Numbered from the stretch's first letter, positions 11,196-20,071 are shown. The stretch: DNA of 64,000 nucleotides from Pseudomonadota bacterium (GCA_031119395.1 JAVHYA010000010.1:22480-86479); one strand, 5' to 3'. Translations and numbers: made by a program. Notes: generated by a model not told the origin, from the letters alone.

Positions 11196-12293
11196 GTGGT
11201 CGTCGGCACTCAACTCGTCACTCGGAAACTCGTGGCCCACATCAATGCGTGGGCGCGGGAACTGGGATTCTCCCAAATCGGCGTGGCGGGCATCGACCTC
11301 TCGAGCGCCGAGCCCGGCCTGCGCCAATGGCTGGACAACGGCTTCCACGGCGAAATGGACTACATGGCCGCGCATGGCATGCGCCGCGCGCGGCCGGCCG
11401 AGCTGGTGCCAGGCACGGTGAGCGTGATCACCGCGCGCATGAACTACCTGCCGCGCGAAACGCCGACCGACTGGCAGGCCGTGGAATGGGCGCGGCTGAA
11501 GCGGCCCGGCGAGGGCGTCGTCTCGACCTATGCCCGCGGGCGGGACTACCACAAGGTGATGCGCGCGCGACTGGAGCGGCTGGCCGACCGCATCGCGCAG
11601 GAACTGGGGCCCTTCGGTCACCGCGTCTTCACCGACTCGGCCCCGGTGCTCGAGGCCGAGCTCGCCGCACGCAGCGGCCAGGGCTGGCGCGGCAAGCACA
11701 CGCTGGTGCTGGACCGCGAGGCCGGCTCGATGTTCTTCCTCGGCGAGATCTACGTCGACCTGGCGTTGCCGCACAGCGAGCCGGTCAGCGCGCATTGCGG
11801 CAGCTGCCGCGCCTGCATGGACGTGTGCCCCACGCAGGCCATCCTCGCGCCCGGCCGGCTCGATGCGCGGCGCTGCATCTCCTACCTCACGATCGAGCAT
11901 GCGGGCGCCATCCCGCTCGAGCTGCGGCCGCGCATGGGCAACCGCATCTACGGCTGCGACGACTGCCAGCTGGCGTGCCCCTGGAACAAGTTCGCCCAGC
12001 GCGGCACGCTGGCCGATTTCGACGTGCGTCCGGGCCTGGCGGGCGAGTCGCTGGCCACGCTGTTCGCCTGGGACGAGCCGACCTTCCTGCATCGCACCGA
12101 AGGCGGGCCGATCCGCCGCATCGGCCACCTGCGCTGGCTGCGCAACATCGCCGTCGCGCTGGGCAATGCGCTGCGCGGCGGCGACGCCTCGGCCGCGCAG
12201 GCCCTGGCCACCCGCCGCGAGCATCCCGATGCGCTGGTGCGCGAGCATGTGCACTGGGGCCTGGCGCAGGCGAAGCTGCTATCGAAACCATAG
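11196..12293 (+). CDS. queG: Epoxyqueuosine reductase QueG
   Basis: QueG reduces epoxyqueuosine to queuosine in tRNA, using cobalamin and two [4Fe-4S] clusters. The 365-residue protein shows the ferredoxin-like cysteines CGSCRACMDVCP (about residues 199-210) and the second cluster CDDCQLACPW (about 252-261), plus a C-terminal HEAT-like region. The start chosen is GTG at 11196, in frame just before LVTRKLVAHINAWARELGF; the nearby ATG at 11192 is out of frame. The last codons and the TAG stop lie inside dispersed repeat copy B. Confidence 0.95.
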   Translation: MVVGTQLVTRKLVAHINAWARELGFSQIGVAGIDLSSAEPGLRQWLDNGFHGEMDYMAAHGMRRARPAELVPGTVSVITARMNYLPRETPTDWQAVEWARLKRPGEGVVSTYARGRDYHKVMRARLERLADRIAQELGPFGHRVFTDSAPVLEAELAARSGQGWRGKHTLVLDREAGSMFFLGEIYVDLALPHSEPVSAHCGSCRACMDVCPTQAILAPGRLDARRCISYLTIEHAGAIPLELRPRMGNRIYGCDDCQLACPWNKFAQRGTLADFDVRPGLAGESLATLFAWDEPTFLHRTEGGPIRRIGHLRWLRNIAVALGNALRGGDASAAQALATRREHPDALVREHVHWGLAQAKLLSKP

Positions 12294-12341
12294 CTGATCG
12301 CGCCCGTGCGGCGGGCGCTGCGGGCACTTTTCGTTCAAGGA
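12278..12341 (+). repeat. 64-bp dispersed repeat, copy B (3' end of queG)
   Basis: gctatcgaaaccatagct followed by gcgcccgtgcggcgggcgc and a tail with cactttt. It supplies the last four codons and stop of queG, and its GC-rich hairpin followed by T's may act as the terminator. Confidence 0.8.
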
Positions 12342-12348
12342 AAAGGAA

Positions 12349-13254
12349 TCAGCGCGGCAGGCTGAGCGCGAAGGGCAGGCTGAGCATGCCCAGCAGCGTC
12401 GACAGCGTGACGAGCCCCGCGACGAAGGGCCCGTTGTAGCCCATGCGCGCGGCCAGCACGTAGGCGCTCGAGGCGGTCGGCACGGCCGAAAAGGCCATCA
12501 GCACCGCGCCCTGCGCCGGCGGCAGCCGCAGCGCGAGCGCCAGGCCCCAGGCGATCAGCGGCAGGACGAGGTGGCGGATCGCCAGCACCGACACGGCCAG
12601 CAGCTTGCCGCGCGCCAGGCTGGCGAACTGCATGCCCGCGCCGGCCGCCAGCAGCCCCAGCGCCAGCGAGGCAGCGCCGATGCGCGAGACCGCGGGCTCG
12701 AGCCAGCCCGGGATGCGCAGGCCCAGCAGGTTCGCGACGAGGCCGGTGGCGGTGGCGATGATCAGCGGGTTGCGCACCAGCTGCCGCACGAAGCCCGACT
12801 GGCCGTGGCGTGCCATCGGCCACACGGCCGCCACGTTCATCAGCGGCACGCACACGCCGATCAGCACGGCGATCATCAGCAGCCCCTCGGCGCCGGCCAG
12901 GCGCTCGGCCATCGTCAGGCAGATGAAGGAGTTGAAGCGGAACGCGATCTGCGCACTGGCCGCGTGGTCGCGCCGGTCGATGCGGCGCCCGATGGCGGGC
13001 AGGAAGGGCAGGGCATAGGCCAGCGCGATGCCCGCCAGGCCGATGCCGACGCCCGCCGCGAGCAGGTGCGAGGTGGTGCCGAAGTCGATCGGGCTGCGCA
13101 CGATCGAGTGGAACAGCAGCACCGGGAAGAGGAAGTAGTAGACGAGGCTCTCGACCTGGTCCCACACGCGGCGGTCGAGCGCGGTGTAGCGGCACAGGAG
13201 CCAGCCGCAGGCGATGAGGGAGAAGTCGGGGACGAGCAGCTGCGCATGATTCAC
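12349..13254 (-). CDS. AEC-family auxin-efflux-carrier-like transporter
   Basis: A 301-residue membrane protein with ten predicted helices of the AEC family (malonate, malate or other carboxylate carriers in bacteria). Typical features are the N-terminal LVPDFSLIACGWLL segment, NSFICLTMAERLAG around the mid-protein unwound helix, and FSAVPTASSAYVLAARMGY near the C-terminus. The start is GTG at 13254. It diverges from a Bug-type receptor gene across a 201-bp region. The substrate is not known; an organic acid is likely for the family. Confidence 0.87.
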   Translation of the reverse strand: MNHAQLLVPDFSLIACGWLLCRYTALDRRVWDQVESLVYYFLFPVLLFHSIVRSPIDFGTTSHLLAAGVGIGLAGIALAYALPFLPAIGRRIDRRDHAASAQIAFRFNSFICLTMAERLAGAEGLLMIAVLIGVCVPLMNVAAVWPMARHGQSGFVRQLVRNPLIIATATGLVANLLGLRIPGWLEPAVSRIGAASLALGLLAAGAGMQFASLARGKLLAVSVLAIRHLVLPLIAWGLALALRLPPAQGAVLMAFSAVPTASSAYVLAARMGYNGPFVAGLVTLSTLLGMLSLPFALSLPR

Positions 13255-13455
13255 CGGCCGAGCATATCGGAGCACCTGGCCGTGGGCGGCACGCACTGAA
13301 TCCGCGCGGCGGGGCGTAGGCCGGCGCCGCATTTCCGACGGATTTGTGGGTAATCCAGGGGAGGCGGGCTGCGGTGCAGCATTTAGCATGCGCGGTCCTG
13401 TGCATTTGGTTTCAAGTGCGCTTCTCCCATTCCCAAGACACAAGGAGTTCTGTCG

Positions 13456-14436
13456 ATGCAACGTCGCCAATGGAAGGCCCTCGCCGGCAGCGCCATGCTC
13501 GCCGCGCTGGTTGCGGCGCCCGCCGCCTTTGCCCAGGGCTATCCGGACAAGCCGGTCGAATTGCAGGTGCCCTTCGCGCCCGGCGGCACCACCGACATCG
13601 TGGCCCGCGTGGTGGCCGATCCGCTCGGCAAGGTGCTGGGCCAGCCGGTCGTGGTGGTCAACAAGGCCGGCGGCGGCGGCGCCGTGGGCGCGCTCGAGAC
13701 CTCGCGCGCGGCGCCCGACGGCTACAAGCTCGGCGTGGCGACGGTGTCGAGCACGGCGGCCAACCCGGCCATCAACCCCAAGACGCCGTACAACCCCATC
13801 ACCGACTTCACGCCCATCATCAACATCGCGGCCACGCCCAACGTGATCGCGGTGAACCCGAACTTCCCCGCCAAGGACTACGCCGCCTTCATCGCCGAGC
13901 TGAAGAAGAGCCCGGGCAAGTACTCGTACGGCTCGTCGGGCACGGGCGGCATCGGCCACCTGCTCATGGAGCTGTACAAGAGCATGACGGGCACCTTCGT
14001 CACGCACATCCCCTACCGCGGCGCGGGCCCGGCCCTGAACGACGTGGTGGCCGGCCAGGTGCCGATCATCTTCGACAACCTGCCCTCGGCGCTGCCCTTC
14101 ATCAAGGCCGGCAAGCTGGTGCCGATCGTGGTGGCCGCACCGCAGCGGCTGAAGGACCTGCCCAACGTGCCGACCTTCAAGGAAGTGGGCCTGGAGCCGG
14201 TGAACCGCATGGCCTACTACGGCATCCTGGGCCCGAAGAACCTGCCCAAGGACGTGGTCGACAAGATCAGCGCCGGCACCAAGAAGGCGCTGGAGGACCC
14301 GGCCGTCAAGAAGCGCATCGAGGACACCGGCTCGATCATCGTGGCCAACACGCCGCAGCAGTTCGCCGACCAGATCAAGGCGGAGTACGACGTGTACAAG
14401 CAGGTCGTGCAGAAGCAGAAGCTCACGCTGGACTGA
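13456..14436 (+). CDS. Bug-type periplasmic substrate-binding protein (tripartite tricarboxylate family)
   Basis: A 326-residue secreted binding protein with a Sec signal (cleavage after AAFA, about residue 26) and the TctC/Bug fold. Signature stretches are [14 protein letters not shown] (about 39-52), [10 protein letters not shown] and [20 protein letters not shown] (about 185-204). Bug proteins bind carboxylates or aromatic acids; many are orphans with no TctA/TctB membrane partners nearby, as here. A strong terminator with a UUCG-type loop follows at 14458, so this is a single-gene unit divergent from the AEC carrier. Confidence 0.92.
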   Translation: MQRRQWKALAGSAMLAALVAAPAAFAQGYPDKPVELQVPFAPGGTTDIVARVVADPLGKVLGQPVVVVNKAGGGGAVGALETSRAAPDGYKLGVATVSSTAANPAINPKTPYNPITDFTPIINIAATPNVIAVNPNFPAKDYAAFIAELKKSPGKYSYGSSGTGGIGHLLMELYKSMTGTFVTHIPYRGAGPALNDVVAGQVPIIFDNLPSALPFIKAGKLVPIVVAAPQRLKDLPNVPTFKEVGLEPVNRMAYYGILGPKNLPKDVVDKISAGTKKALEDPAVKKRIEDTGSIIVANTPQQFADQIKAEYDVYKQVVQKQKLTLD

Positions 14437-14457
14437 GCCGCACGCCTTCCATGCAGC

Positions 14458-14485
14458 GGGCCGCCTTCGGGCGGCCCTTTCTTTT
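14458..14485 (+). terminator. Intrinsic terminator with ttcg tetraloop
   Basis: Arms gggccgcc (14458-14465) and ggcggccc (14470-14477) close a ttcg loop and are followed by tttctttt. It ends the Bug gene just before xerD. Confidence 0.93.
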
Positions 14486-14499
14486 GCTATCTTCGTGCG

Positions 14500-15408
14500 A
14501 TGACTTCCGCGGCCGCCGCCCCGCCCACCCCCGAGATCGACGAGTTCATCGACGCGCTCTGGCTGGAGCACGGCCTCGCCAGGAACACCCTGGCGGCCTA
14601 CCGGCGCGACCTCGCGCTCTTCGGCCAGTGGCTGGCCGGTCGCGGGCTGGCGATGGATGCCGCGCGCGAGCATGACCTGCAGGCCTACATGGGCGCGCGC
14701 ATGGCCGACAAGGGCAAGGCGACCTCGGCCAACCGGCGGCTCACGGTGTTCAAGCGCTACTACCGATGGGCGCTGCGCGAGCGGCGCATCGCGGCCGACC
14801 CCACGCTTCGCCTCGTGCCCGCGCGCCAGGCGCTGCGCGTGCCCAAGACGCTGAGCGAGGCACAGGTCGACGCACTGCTGGCCGCGCCCGACCTCGGCAC
14901 GCCGCTGGGCCTGCGCGACCGCGCGATGCTGGAACTGATGTACGCCAGCGGCCTGCGCGTGAGCGAGCTGGTGGCGATGAAGACCTTCGACCTGAGCCTG
15001 AACGACGGCGTGCTGCGCGTCCTGGGCAAGGGCAACAAGGAACGGCTGGTGCCCTTCGGCCAGGAGGCGCGGCGCTGGATCGAGCGCTACATCGCCGATG
15101 CGCGCCCGGCGATCCTCGGCGGGCAGCAGACGGCGGATTTCTTCGTCACCTCGCGCGGCGCCGGCATGACGCGTGCGATGTTCTGGGTCATCGTCAAGAA
15201 GCAGGCGGCGGCCGCGGGCATTCATGTGCCGCTGTCGCCCCACACGCTGCGCCATGCCTTCGCCACGCACCTGCTCAACCATGGGGCCGACCTGCGCGCC
15301 GTGCAGTTGCTCCTGGGGCATGCGGACATCTCGACCACGACCATCTACACGCATGTGGCGCGCGAACGCCTGAAACAGCTGCATGCGCAGCACCACCCGC
15401 GTGGCTGA
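14500..15408 (+). CDS. xerD: Site-specific tyrosine recombinase XerD
   Basis: XerD acts with XerC at dif to resolve chromosome dimers. The 302-residue protein has the SAM-like core-binding domain (about 12-98) and the catalytic domain with Arg153 (SGLRVSEL), Lys177 (GKGNK), His248 and Arg251 (HTLRH), His274 (GHADIS) and the nucleophile Tyr283 (TIYTHV), all conserved. It is not linked to phage or integron genes, which favours the housekeeping enzyme. A TATCTT hexamer ends 6 nt before the ATG, with no Shine-Dalgarno sequence. The next gene overlaps its end. Confidence 0.95.
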   Translation: MTSAAAAPPTPEIDEFIDALWLEHGLARNTLAAYRRDLALFGQWLAGRGLAMDAAREHDLQAYMGARMADKGKATSANRRLTVFKRYYRWALRERRIAADPTLRLVPARQALRVPKTLSEAQVDALLAAPDLGTPLGLRDRAMLELMYASGLRVSELVAMKTFDLSLNDGVLRVLGKGNKERLVPFGQEARRWIERYIADARPAILGGQQTADFFVTSRGAGMTRAMFWVIVKKQAAAAGIHVPLSPHTLRHAFATHLLNHGADLRAVQLLLGHADISTTTIYTHVARERLKQLHAQHHPRG

Positions 15409-16159
15409 AGGGCCCGGCATCCGCGTGGGCTGCGCGGGATGGAGCCTGCCGCGCGCGCAGTGGCCGCGCTTCCCGGCCGAAGGCAGCCACCTCGAACGCT
15501 ATGCGGCCTGCTTCGATGCGGCGGAGATCGACACCAGCTTCTACCGCCCGCATCGCCCGGAGACCTACGCACGGTGGGCCGCGTCGACGCCGGCGCACTT
15601 CCGGTTCGCCGTCAAGCTGCCGAAGTCCATCACGCACGAGGCGCGCCTCCAGGGGGCGCGTGATGCGCTCGACGCCTTTCTCGGCGAGGTCGCCGGCCTC
15701 GGTGCGAAGCTGGGCTGCCTGCTGATCCAGCTCGCGCCGAGCCATGCGTTCGATGCCGTCGTGGCGCGGCGCTTCCTCGCCGATCTGCGACGGCGACACG
15801 CGGGCCCGGTCGCGATCGAGCCGCGCCATGCCTCATGGTTCACGCCCGAGGTCGATGCGCAGCTGGCAGCGCAGCGCGTCTCGCGCGTGCTGGCCGACCC
15901 GGTGCTGCAGGCCGGTGGCGAATGGCCGGGCGGCTGGCCGCAACTGGTGTACCTTCGGCTGCACGGGCGCCCGCGCGTGTACTGGTCGGCCTACGACGAG
16001 GCGCTGCTGGACCGGCTGGCGCTGCGCCTGCAGCAGGCGCGCGACGACGGCGTGGCCTGCTGGTGCATCCTCGACAACACGGCCGGCGGCGAAGCCGTCG
16101 GCAACGCGCTGGCGCTCAAGGCGCGGCTCTCGCATCGATTCAACCAGGAGACGACATGA
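15383..16159 (+). CDS. DUF72 family TIM-barrel protein
   Basis: A 258-residue protein of the DUF72/YecE family, which has a TIM-barrel fold and no firmly established activity. Family motifs are visible: VGCAGWSLP (about residues 14-22), DTSFYRPHRPETYARWA, FRFAVKLPKSITHE (about 74-87), and VYLRLHGRPRVYWSAY near 190. The ATG at 15383 gives a 26-bp overlap with xerD; an in-frame GTG at 15401 would reduce it to 8 bp. It overlaps the next Bug gene by 4 bp (ATGA), so xerD, this gene and the two Bug genes may be one transcript. Confidence 0.88.
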   Translation: MRSTTRVAEGPGIRVGCAGWSLPRAQWPRFPAEGSHLERYAACFDAAEIDTSFYRPHRPETYARWAASTPAHFRFAVKLPKSITHEARLQGARDALDAFLGEVAGLGAKLGCLLIQLAPSHAFDAVVARRFLADLRRRHAGPVAIEPRHASWFTPEVDAQLAAQRVSRVLADPVLQAGGEWPGGWPQLVYLRLHGRPRVYWSAYDEALLDRLALRLQQARDDGVACWCILDNTAGGEAVGNALALKARLSHRFNQETT

Positions 16160-17151
16160 GGACACAGACACGCCGCTGGACGCGGCCTCTCGCGCTGGGC
16201 GCACTGACCGTGGCTGCCGCGCTGGGCAGCGGCCTGGCGGCGGCCCAGGCCTATCCCGCGGCCAAGCCCATCCGCCTCGTCGTGGGCTACCCGCCGGGCG
16301 GGGGCATCGACTTCGCGGCGCGCACGGTGCAGGTGCCGATGCAGGAGGCGCTCAAGCAGCAGATCGTGGTCGACTACAAGCCCGGTGCGAGCGGCATGAT
16401 CGCCGCCACCGAGCTCGCGCGCCAGCCTGCCGACGGCTACACGCTGCTGCTGGCCAACACGGGCCCCTTCGCGATCGCGCCGTACCTGCAGTCCAAGCCG
16501 CCCTACGACCCGATCAAGCAGTTCACGTACATCGGCCAGATCAGCCAGGGCAGCTACATCGCGGTGACGCGGCCCGACCATCCGGCGAAGAACCTGAAGG
16601 AGTTCGTGGCCTGGGCGAAGCAGCAGGGTGGCAAGGTGAACTTCGCCTCGGGCGGCAACGGTACCTCGACGCACCTCAACGGCGAGCTGATGAACCAGGT
16701 CGCAGGGCTGGACATGACCCACGTTCCGTACAAGGGCAGCGCGCCCGCGGTGCAGGACCTGATCGGCGGCCAGACGCAGATCCTCATCGACGCGGGCAGC
16801 GTGCTGCTGCCGCAGGTCAAGGGCGGCAAGCTCAAGGCGCTGGCCGTCACGGGACCGAAGCGCGATCCGCAGCTGCCCGATGTGCCGACGGTCAAGGAAC
16901 TGGGGCTGGGCGGCATGGAGTCGGTGGGCTTCCAGGGGCTCGTCGGCCCGGCCGGCATGCCGAAGGACGTGGTGGAGCGCCTGTCGGCCGAGCTGGCCAA
17001 GGCGCTTGCACAGCCCGACGTCCAGGCGAAGTTCGCCACGGCGGGGGCCGAGGTGCATTCGCTCGGGCCGGCAGAGTTCGCGGCCTTCGTGAAGGCCGAC
17101 AACGAGAAATGGGCGAAGCTCATTCGTGAACGCAAGCTGCAACTCGATTGA
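16156..17151 (+). CDS. Bug-type periplasmic substrate-binding protein
   Basis: A 331-residue TctC/Bug-family protein with a Sec signal ending AAAQA near residue 32. Signatures include VVGYPPGGGIDFAARTVQ (about 42-59), DYKPGASGMIAATELA, and THVPYKGSAPAVQDLIGGQ (about 194-212). It starts inside the stop of the DUF72 gene (ATGA), which implies translational coupling, and is followed 7 bp later by another Bug gene. The bound ligand is unknown. No membrane components of a TTT transporter are in the window. Confidence 0.92.
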   Translation: MRTQTRRWTRPLALGALTVAAALGSGLAAAQAYPAAKPIRLVVGYPPGGGIDFAARTVQVPMQEALKQQIVVDYKPGASGMIAATELARQPADGYTLLLANTGPFAIAPYLQSKPPYDPIKQFTYIGQISQGSYIAVTRPDHPAKNLKEFVAWAKQQGGKVNFASGGNGTSTHLNGELMNQVAGLDMTHVPYKGSAPAVQDLIGGQTQILIDAGSVLLPQVKGGKLKALAVTGPKRDPQLPDVPTVKELGLGGMESVGFQGLVGPAGMPKDVVERLSAELAKALAQPDVQAKFATAGAEVHSLGPAEFAAFVKADNEKWAKLIRERKLQLD

Positions 17152-17158
17152 CGAACGC

Positions 17159-18157
17159 ATGAACACGCAGACCGGCACGGGGCGCCGCCCCTTTCTTCGG
17201 GCCGCGCTCGGCCTCGCTGCCATGGGCGCTGCGGGCCTGATGCGCCCGGCGCTGGCGCAGGAGCTGCCGAGGACCCTCCGCCTGGTCGTGGCCTACCCGG
17301 CGGGCGGCGTGAGCGACGTGGTGGCCCGCGCCCTGGCCGACCGCCTGGCCGCACAGATGGGCAACACGGTGATCGTCGACAACCGCGCCGGTGCCAGCGG
17401 CGCGATCGGCATGGACGTGGTGGCCAAGGCCGCCCCCGACGGCGCGACGCTGGGCTTCTCGGCCATCAGCCCGCTGGTGCTGAGCCCGCACCTGGGCAAG
17501 CTGCCCTACGACCCCTTGCGCGACGTGGCGCCGGTGGCCAGCGTGATGTACTCGCCCGTGCTGCTGCTCGCCACACCGGCCAGCACCAGCACGGACTTCG
17601 CGGCGCTGATGGATGTCGCGCGCGCGCAGCCCGGGGCGGTGCGCTGGGCCACCTCGGGACCGGCGTCGCTGGGCCACATCATGCTGGAGCAGCTGCGTGC
17701 GGCAGCGCGGGTGGACATCACCCACATTCCGTACAAGGGCGGCGGCCAGCAGATGAACGACGCGCTGTCGGGCCAGTTCGAGGTGCTGTCCACCAATGCC
17801 GGGCCGGCCGTCGCGGCGCAGATCCAGGCCGGCAAGCTGCGCCCGCTGGCGGTCGGCGCGCCCGCGCGGCTCGAGACGCTGCCGCAGGTGCCGACGCTGG
17901 CCGAGCTGGGCTACCGCGCGGCCAACCTGTCGTCGCAGTTCGGCGTCTTCGCGCCCGCCGCGCTGCCGGCAGCGCTGGTGGCGCGCTACAACGCCGAGAT
18001 CAACAAGGCCCTGGCCAGTCCCGAACTGCGTGCCAAGCTCACGGCCACCGACAACGTGCCCACCGGCGGCAGTCCCGGCGACTTCGCCCGCGAGATCCTC
18101 GGCGAGTACGAGAGCAACGGCCGCATCATCCGGGCCGCCGGGATCAAGGCCGACTAG
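17159..18157 (+). CDS. Bug-type periplasmic substrate-binding protein with Tat signal
   Basis: A 332-residue Bug protein. Its N-terminus has GRRPFLRAALGLAAMGAAG, a twin-arginine motif (RRPFLR, about residues 9-14), so it is probably exported folded through Tat, unlike the other two Bug proteins here. Signatures are VVAYPAGGVSDVVARALA (about 42-59), VDNRAGASGAIGMDVV and THIPYKGGGQQMNDALSGQ. The ATG at 17159 is preferred over an upstream in-frame ATG at 17126 because the latter overlaps the preceding gene and displaces the Tat motif. It may form an operon with the previous gene. Confidence 0.9.
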   Translation: MNTQTGTGRRPFLRAALGLAAMGAAGLMRPALAQELPRTLRLVVAYPAGGVSDVVARALADRLAAQMGNTVIVDNRAGASGAIGMDVVAKAAPDGATLGFSAISPLVLSPHLGKLPYDPLRDVAPVASVMYSPVLLLATPASTSTDFAALMDVARAQPGAVRWATSGPASLGHIMLEQLRAAARVDITHIPYKGGGQQMNDALSGQFEVLSTNAGPAVAAQIQAGKLRPLAVGAPARLETLPQVPTLAELGYRAANLSSQFGVFAPAALPAALVARYNAEINKALASPELRAKLTATDNVPTGGSPGDFAREILGEYESNGRIIRAAGIKAD

Positions 18158-18196
18158 CCGGAGCGCGCGGACACCCGGGGTTGCGGGCAGGTCCAG

Positions 18197-18212
18197 CCTA
18201 CCTTATAGTAGG
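18197..18212. promoter_or_regulatory. Operator-like inverted repeat in the tetR promoter
   Basis: cctac-cttata-gtagg; read as CTACC-N4-AGTAG (18198-18211) it matches the core of the palindrome at 18832. It overlaps a TATAGT hexamer (18204-18209) ending 6 nt before the tetR start, as expected for autorepression. Confidence 0.6.
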
Positions 18213-18215
18213 CCA

Positions 18216-18779
18216 ATGGCCGCCGGCAATCCCTCCGCCTTCCGCACGCGCGACGAGATCCTGCGCGTCGGGCGCGAGCTGGTCCAGACGCGCTCGTACC
18301 TGGGCTTCAGCTTCCAGGATGTGGCCGACGCCGTCGGCGTGCGCAAGGCCAGCCTCTACCACCACTTCCCGACCAAGGAGGCGCTGGGCATCGAGGTGCT
18401 GAAGGAGGCGGCGCAGGCCTTCGACGCCTGGGCCGCACGCCGCGCCGGCGCGCCGGCCGAGCGGCTCGACGCGTACTTCCGCATGTACCGCAACGGCCTG
18501 CAGGCCGGCTCGGCCGTGTGCCCCGCGGGCGCGCTGGTGCCGGGCTGGGCCTGCATCAACGAGGACCTGCAGGCGGCCGTGCAGGGCCTGCGCCAGGCGC
18601 AGGTGCGCTGGCTGGCCGGCGTGCTGGGCGAACTGGGACGCGATGCGCCGGCGGCGCAGCGGCAGGCGGCCTGGATCTACGCGACCTGCCAGGGCGCGCT
18701 CATCACCGCCCGCATGAGCGGGCGCGTGCGCGATTTCGACGAGGTGACGACCCAGCTGCGCGCGGTGCTGCTGGACTGA
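18216..18779 (+). CDS. TetR/AcrR-family transcriptional regulator
   Basis: A 187-residue regulator with an N-terminal TetR helix-turn-helix (RDEILRVGRELVQ..., then VGVRKASLYHHFPTKEALG, about residues 12-60) and a helical ligand-binding domain. The next gene on the same strand is a thiolase. Both its own promoter and the thiolase leader carry a CTACC-N4-(A/G)GTAG palindrome, so it probably represses itself and the thiolase-MaoC genes, responding to an acyl-CoA or fatty-acid-like ligand. The ligand is inference. Confidence 0.93.
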   Translation: MAAGNPSAFRTRDEILRVGRELVQTRSYLGFSFQDVADAVGVRKASLYHHFPTKEALGIEVLKEAAQAFDAWAARRAGAPAERLDAYFRMYRNGLQAGSAVCPAGALVPGWACINEDLQAAVQGLRQAQVRWLAGVLGELGRDAPAAQRQAAWIYATCQGALITARMSGRVRDFDEVTTQLRAVLLD

Positions 18780-18793
18780 AGCGCCGTTCCGTG

Positions 18794-18820
18794 GGGCATG
18801 CATCGCATGCCCTTTTCTTT
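18794..18820 (+). terminator. Intrinsic terminator after tetR
   Basis: Perfect arms gggcatgc (18794-18801) and gcatgccc (18805-18812) with a 3-nt loop, followed by ttttcttt. It separates tetR from the thiolase transcript. Confidence 0.9.
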
Positions 18821-18831
18821 GACCAGAAAAA

Positions 18832-18845
18832 CTACCGATCGGTAG
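18832..18845. promoter_or_regulatory. TetR-type operator upstream of the thiolase gene
   Basis: ctaccgatcggtag is a perfect 14-bp palindrome, flanked by further gtag repeats. It lies 25 bp before the thiolase ATG and shares half-sites with the site in the tetR promoter. Confidence 0.75.
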
Positions 18846-18870
18846 GTAGTCAATGCAAGGAGATCGATCC

Positions 18871-20004
18871 ATGAAAGCCCTCATCAGCGCCTATGCGCGT
18901 TCGCCGTTCCACTTCGCCCGCAAGGGCCGGCTCGCCGAGGTGCGGCCCGACACGCTGGCGGCCAAGGTCGTGAAAGGCCTGCTCGCGCGCACCGACCTCG
19001 ACCCCGCGCTGCTGGAGGACGTGATCCTCGGCTGCGCCTACCCCGAGGCGGCACAGGGCAACAACCTGGCGCGCATCGTCGGCCTGCTGGCCGGCCTGCC
19101 CGAGGCCGTGGGCGGCATGACGGTGAACCGCTTCTGCGGCTCGTCGATGCAGGCGGTGCACATCGCCGCGGCGCAGATCGAGGCCGGCATGGGCGAGGCT
19201 TTTCTCTGCGTGGGCGTGGAGTCGATGACGATGGTGCCGCAGGGCGGCTTCAACTTCTCGCCCAACCCCGAGCTGCAGGCCACCACGGCTGCCTACCTGT
19301 CCATGGGCGAGACGGCGGAGAACGTGGCCGAACGCTGGCGGGTGAGCCGTGCCGACCAGGAACTGCTGGCGCTGCAGTCGCACCAGAAGGCCGCCCGGGC
19401 GCGCGAGGAGGGCCGGCTGGCCGCGGAGATCGTGCCCATCGGCCTGCCCGGTGGCGAGGTCGTCGATGCCGACGGCTGCATCCGCCCCGGCACCACGCTC
19501 GAAGCGCTGGCCGGGCTCAAGCCAGCCTTCCGGCCCGATGGCGTGGTCACGGCGGGCACCTCCTCGCCCCTGACCGACGGCGCGGCGGCGGTGCTGGTGA
19601 CCAGCGACGACTTCGCGGCGCGGCACGGCCTCGCGCCGCTGGCGCGCGTGCGCAGCTTCGCCACCGTGGGCGTCGATCCGGCGATCATGGGCATCGGGCC
19701 CATCCCGGCCACACGCAAGGCGCTGGCGCGGGCGGGCCTCGCGGTCGACCAGCTCGACGTGGTGGAGATCAACGAGGCCTTCTCCTCGCAGGCGCTGGCC
19801 TGCATCCGCGACCTGGGCCTGGACCCGGCGACCGTGAACATCGACGGGGGCGGCCTGGCGATCGGCCATCCGCTGGGCGCCACGGGCGCGCGCATCACCG
19901 GCAAGGCGGCGGCGTTGCTGGCGCGCGAGAAGGGGCGCTATGCGCTGTCGACCCAGTGCATCGGCGGCGGCCAGGGCATCGCCACGGTGCTCGAGCGGCC
20001 TTGA
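18871..20004 (+). CDS. Acetyl-CoA C-acyltransferase (thiolase)
   Basis: A 377-residue thiolase that cleaves 3-ketoacyl-CoA with CoA or runs the reverse condensation. The three catalytic residues are visible: Cys89 (NRFCGSSMQ), His333 (GHPLGATG) and Cys363 (CIGGGQG). The ATG at 18871 has AAGGAG 8 nt upstream; an earlier in-frame ATG lacks this. The gene follows a TetR-type operator and precedes a MaoC-like hydratase, suggesting an inducible beta-oxidation-type or short-chain acyl-CoA pathway. FadA-like beta-oxidation and acetoacetyl-CoA roles cannot be told apart from sequence. Confidence 0.93.
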   Translation: MKALISAYARSPFHFARKGRLAEVRPDTLAAKVVKGLLARTDLDPALLEDVILGCAYPEAAQGNNLARIVGLLAGLPEAVGGMTVNRFCGSSMQAVHIAAAQIEAGMGEAFLCVGVESMTMVPQGGFNFSPNPELQATTAAYLSMGETAENVAERWRVSRADQELLALQSHQKAARAREEGRLAAEIVPIGLPGGEVVDADGCIRPGTTLEALAGLKPAFRPDGVVTAGTSSPLTDGAAAVLVTSDDFAARHGLAPLARVRSFATVGVDPAIMGIGPIPATRKALARAGLAVDQLDVVEINEAFSSQALACIRDLGLDPATVNIDGGGLAIGHPLGATGARITGKAAALLAREKGRYALSTQCIGGGQGIATVLERP

Positions 20005-20071
20005 TGGACTGCGTGGCCCGACACCTCACAATCGCGCGGCCGCCGTCGGCGGATTCACACGGAGCCCAGCC

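Noticed and set aside
13375..13435. A further degenerate copy of the 64-bp repeat upstream of the first Bug gene
   Set aside because: Resembles the right end (gcatttggtttcaag) but the order and spacing of the left half do not fit.
14500..15408. Integrase of a mobile element
   Set aside because: The protein fits housekeeping XerD in length and sequence, and no att site, phage or cassette genes are nearby.
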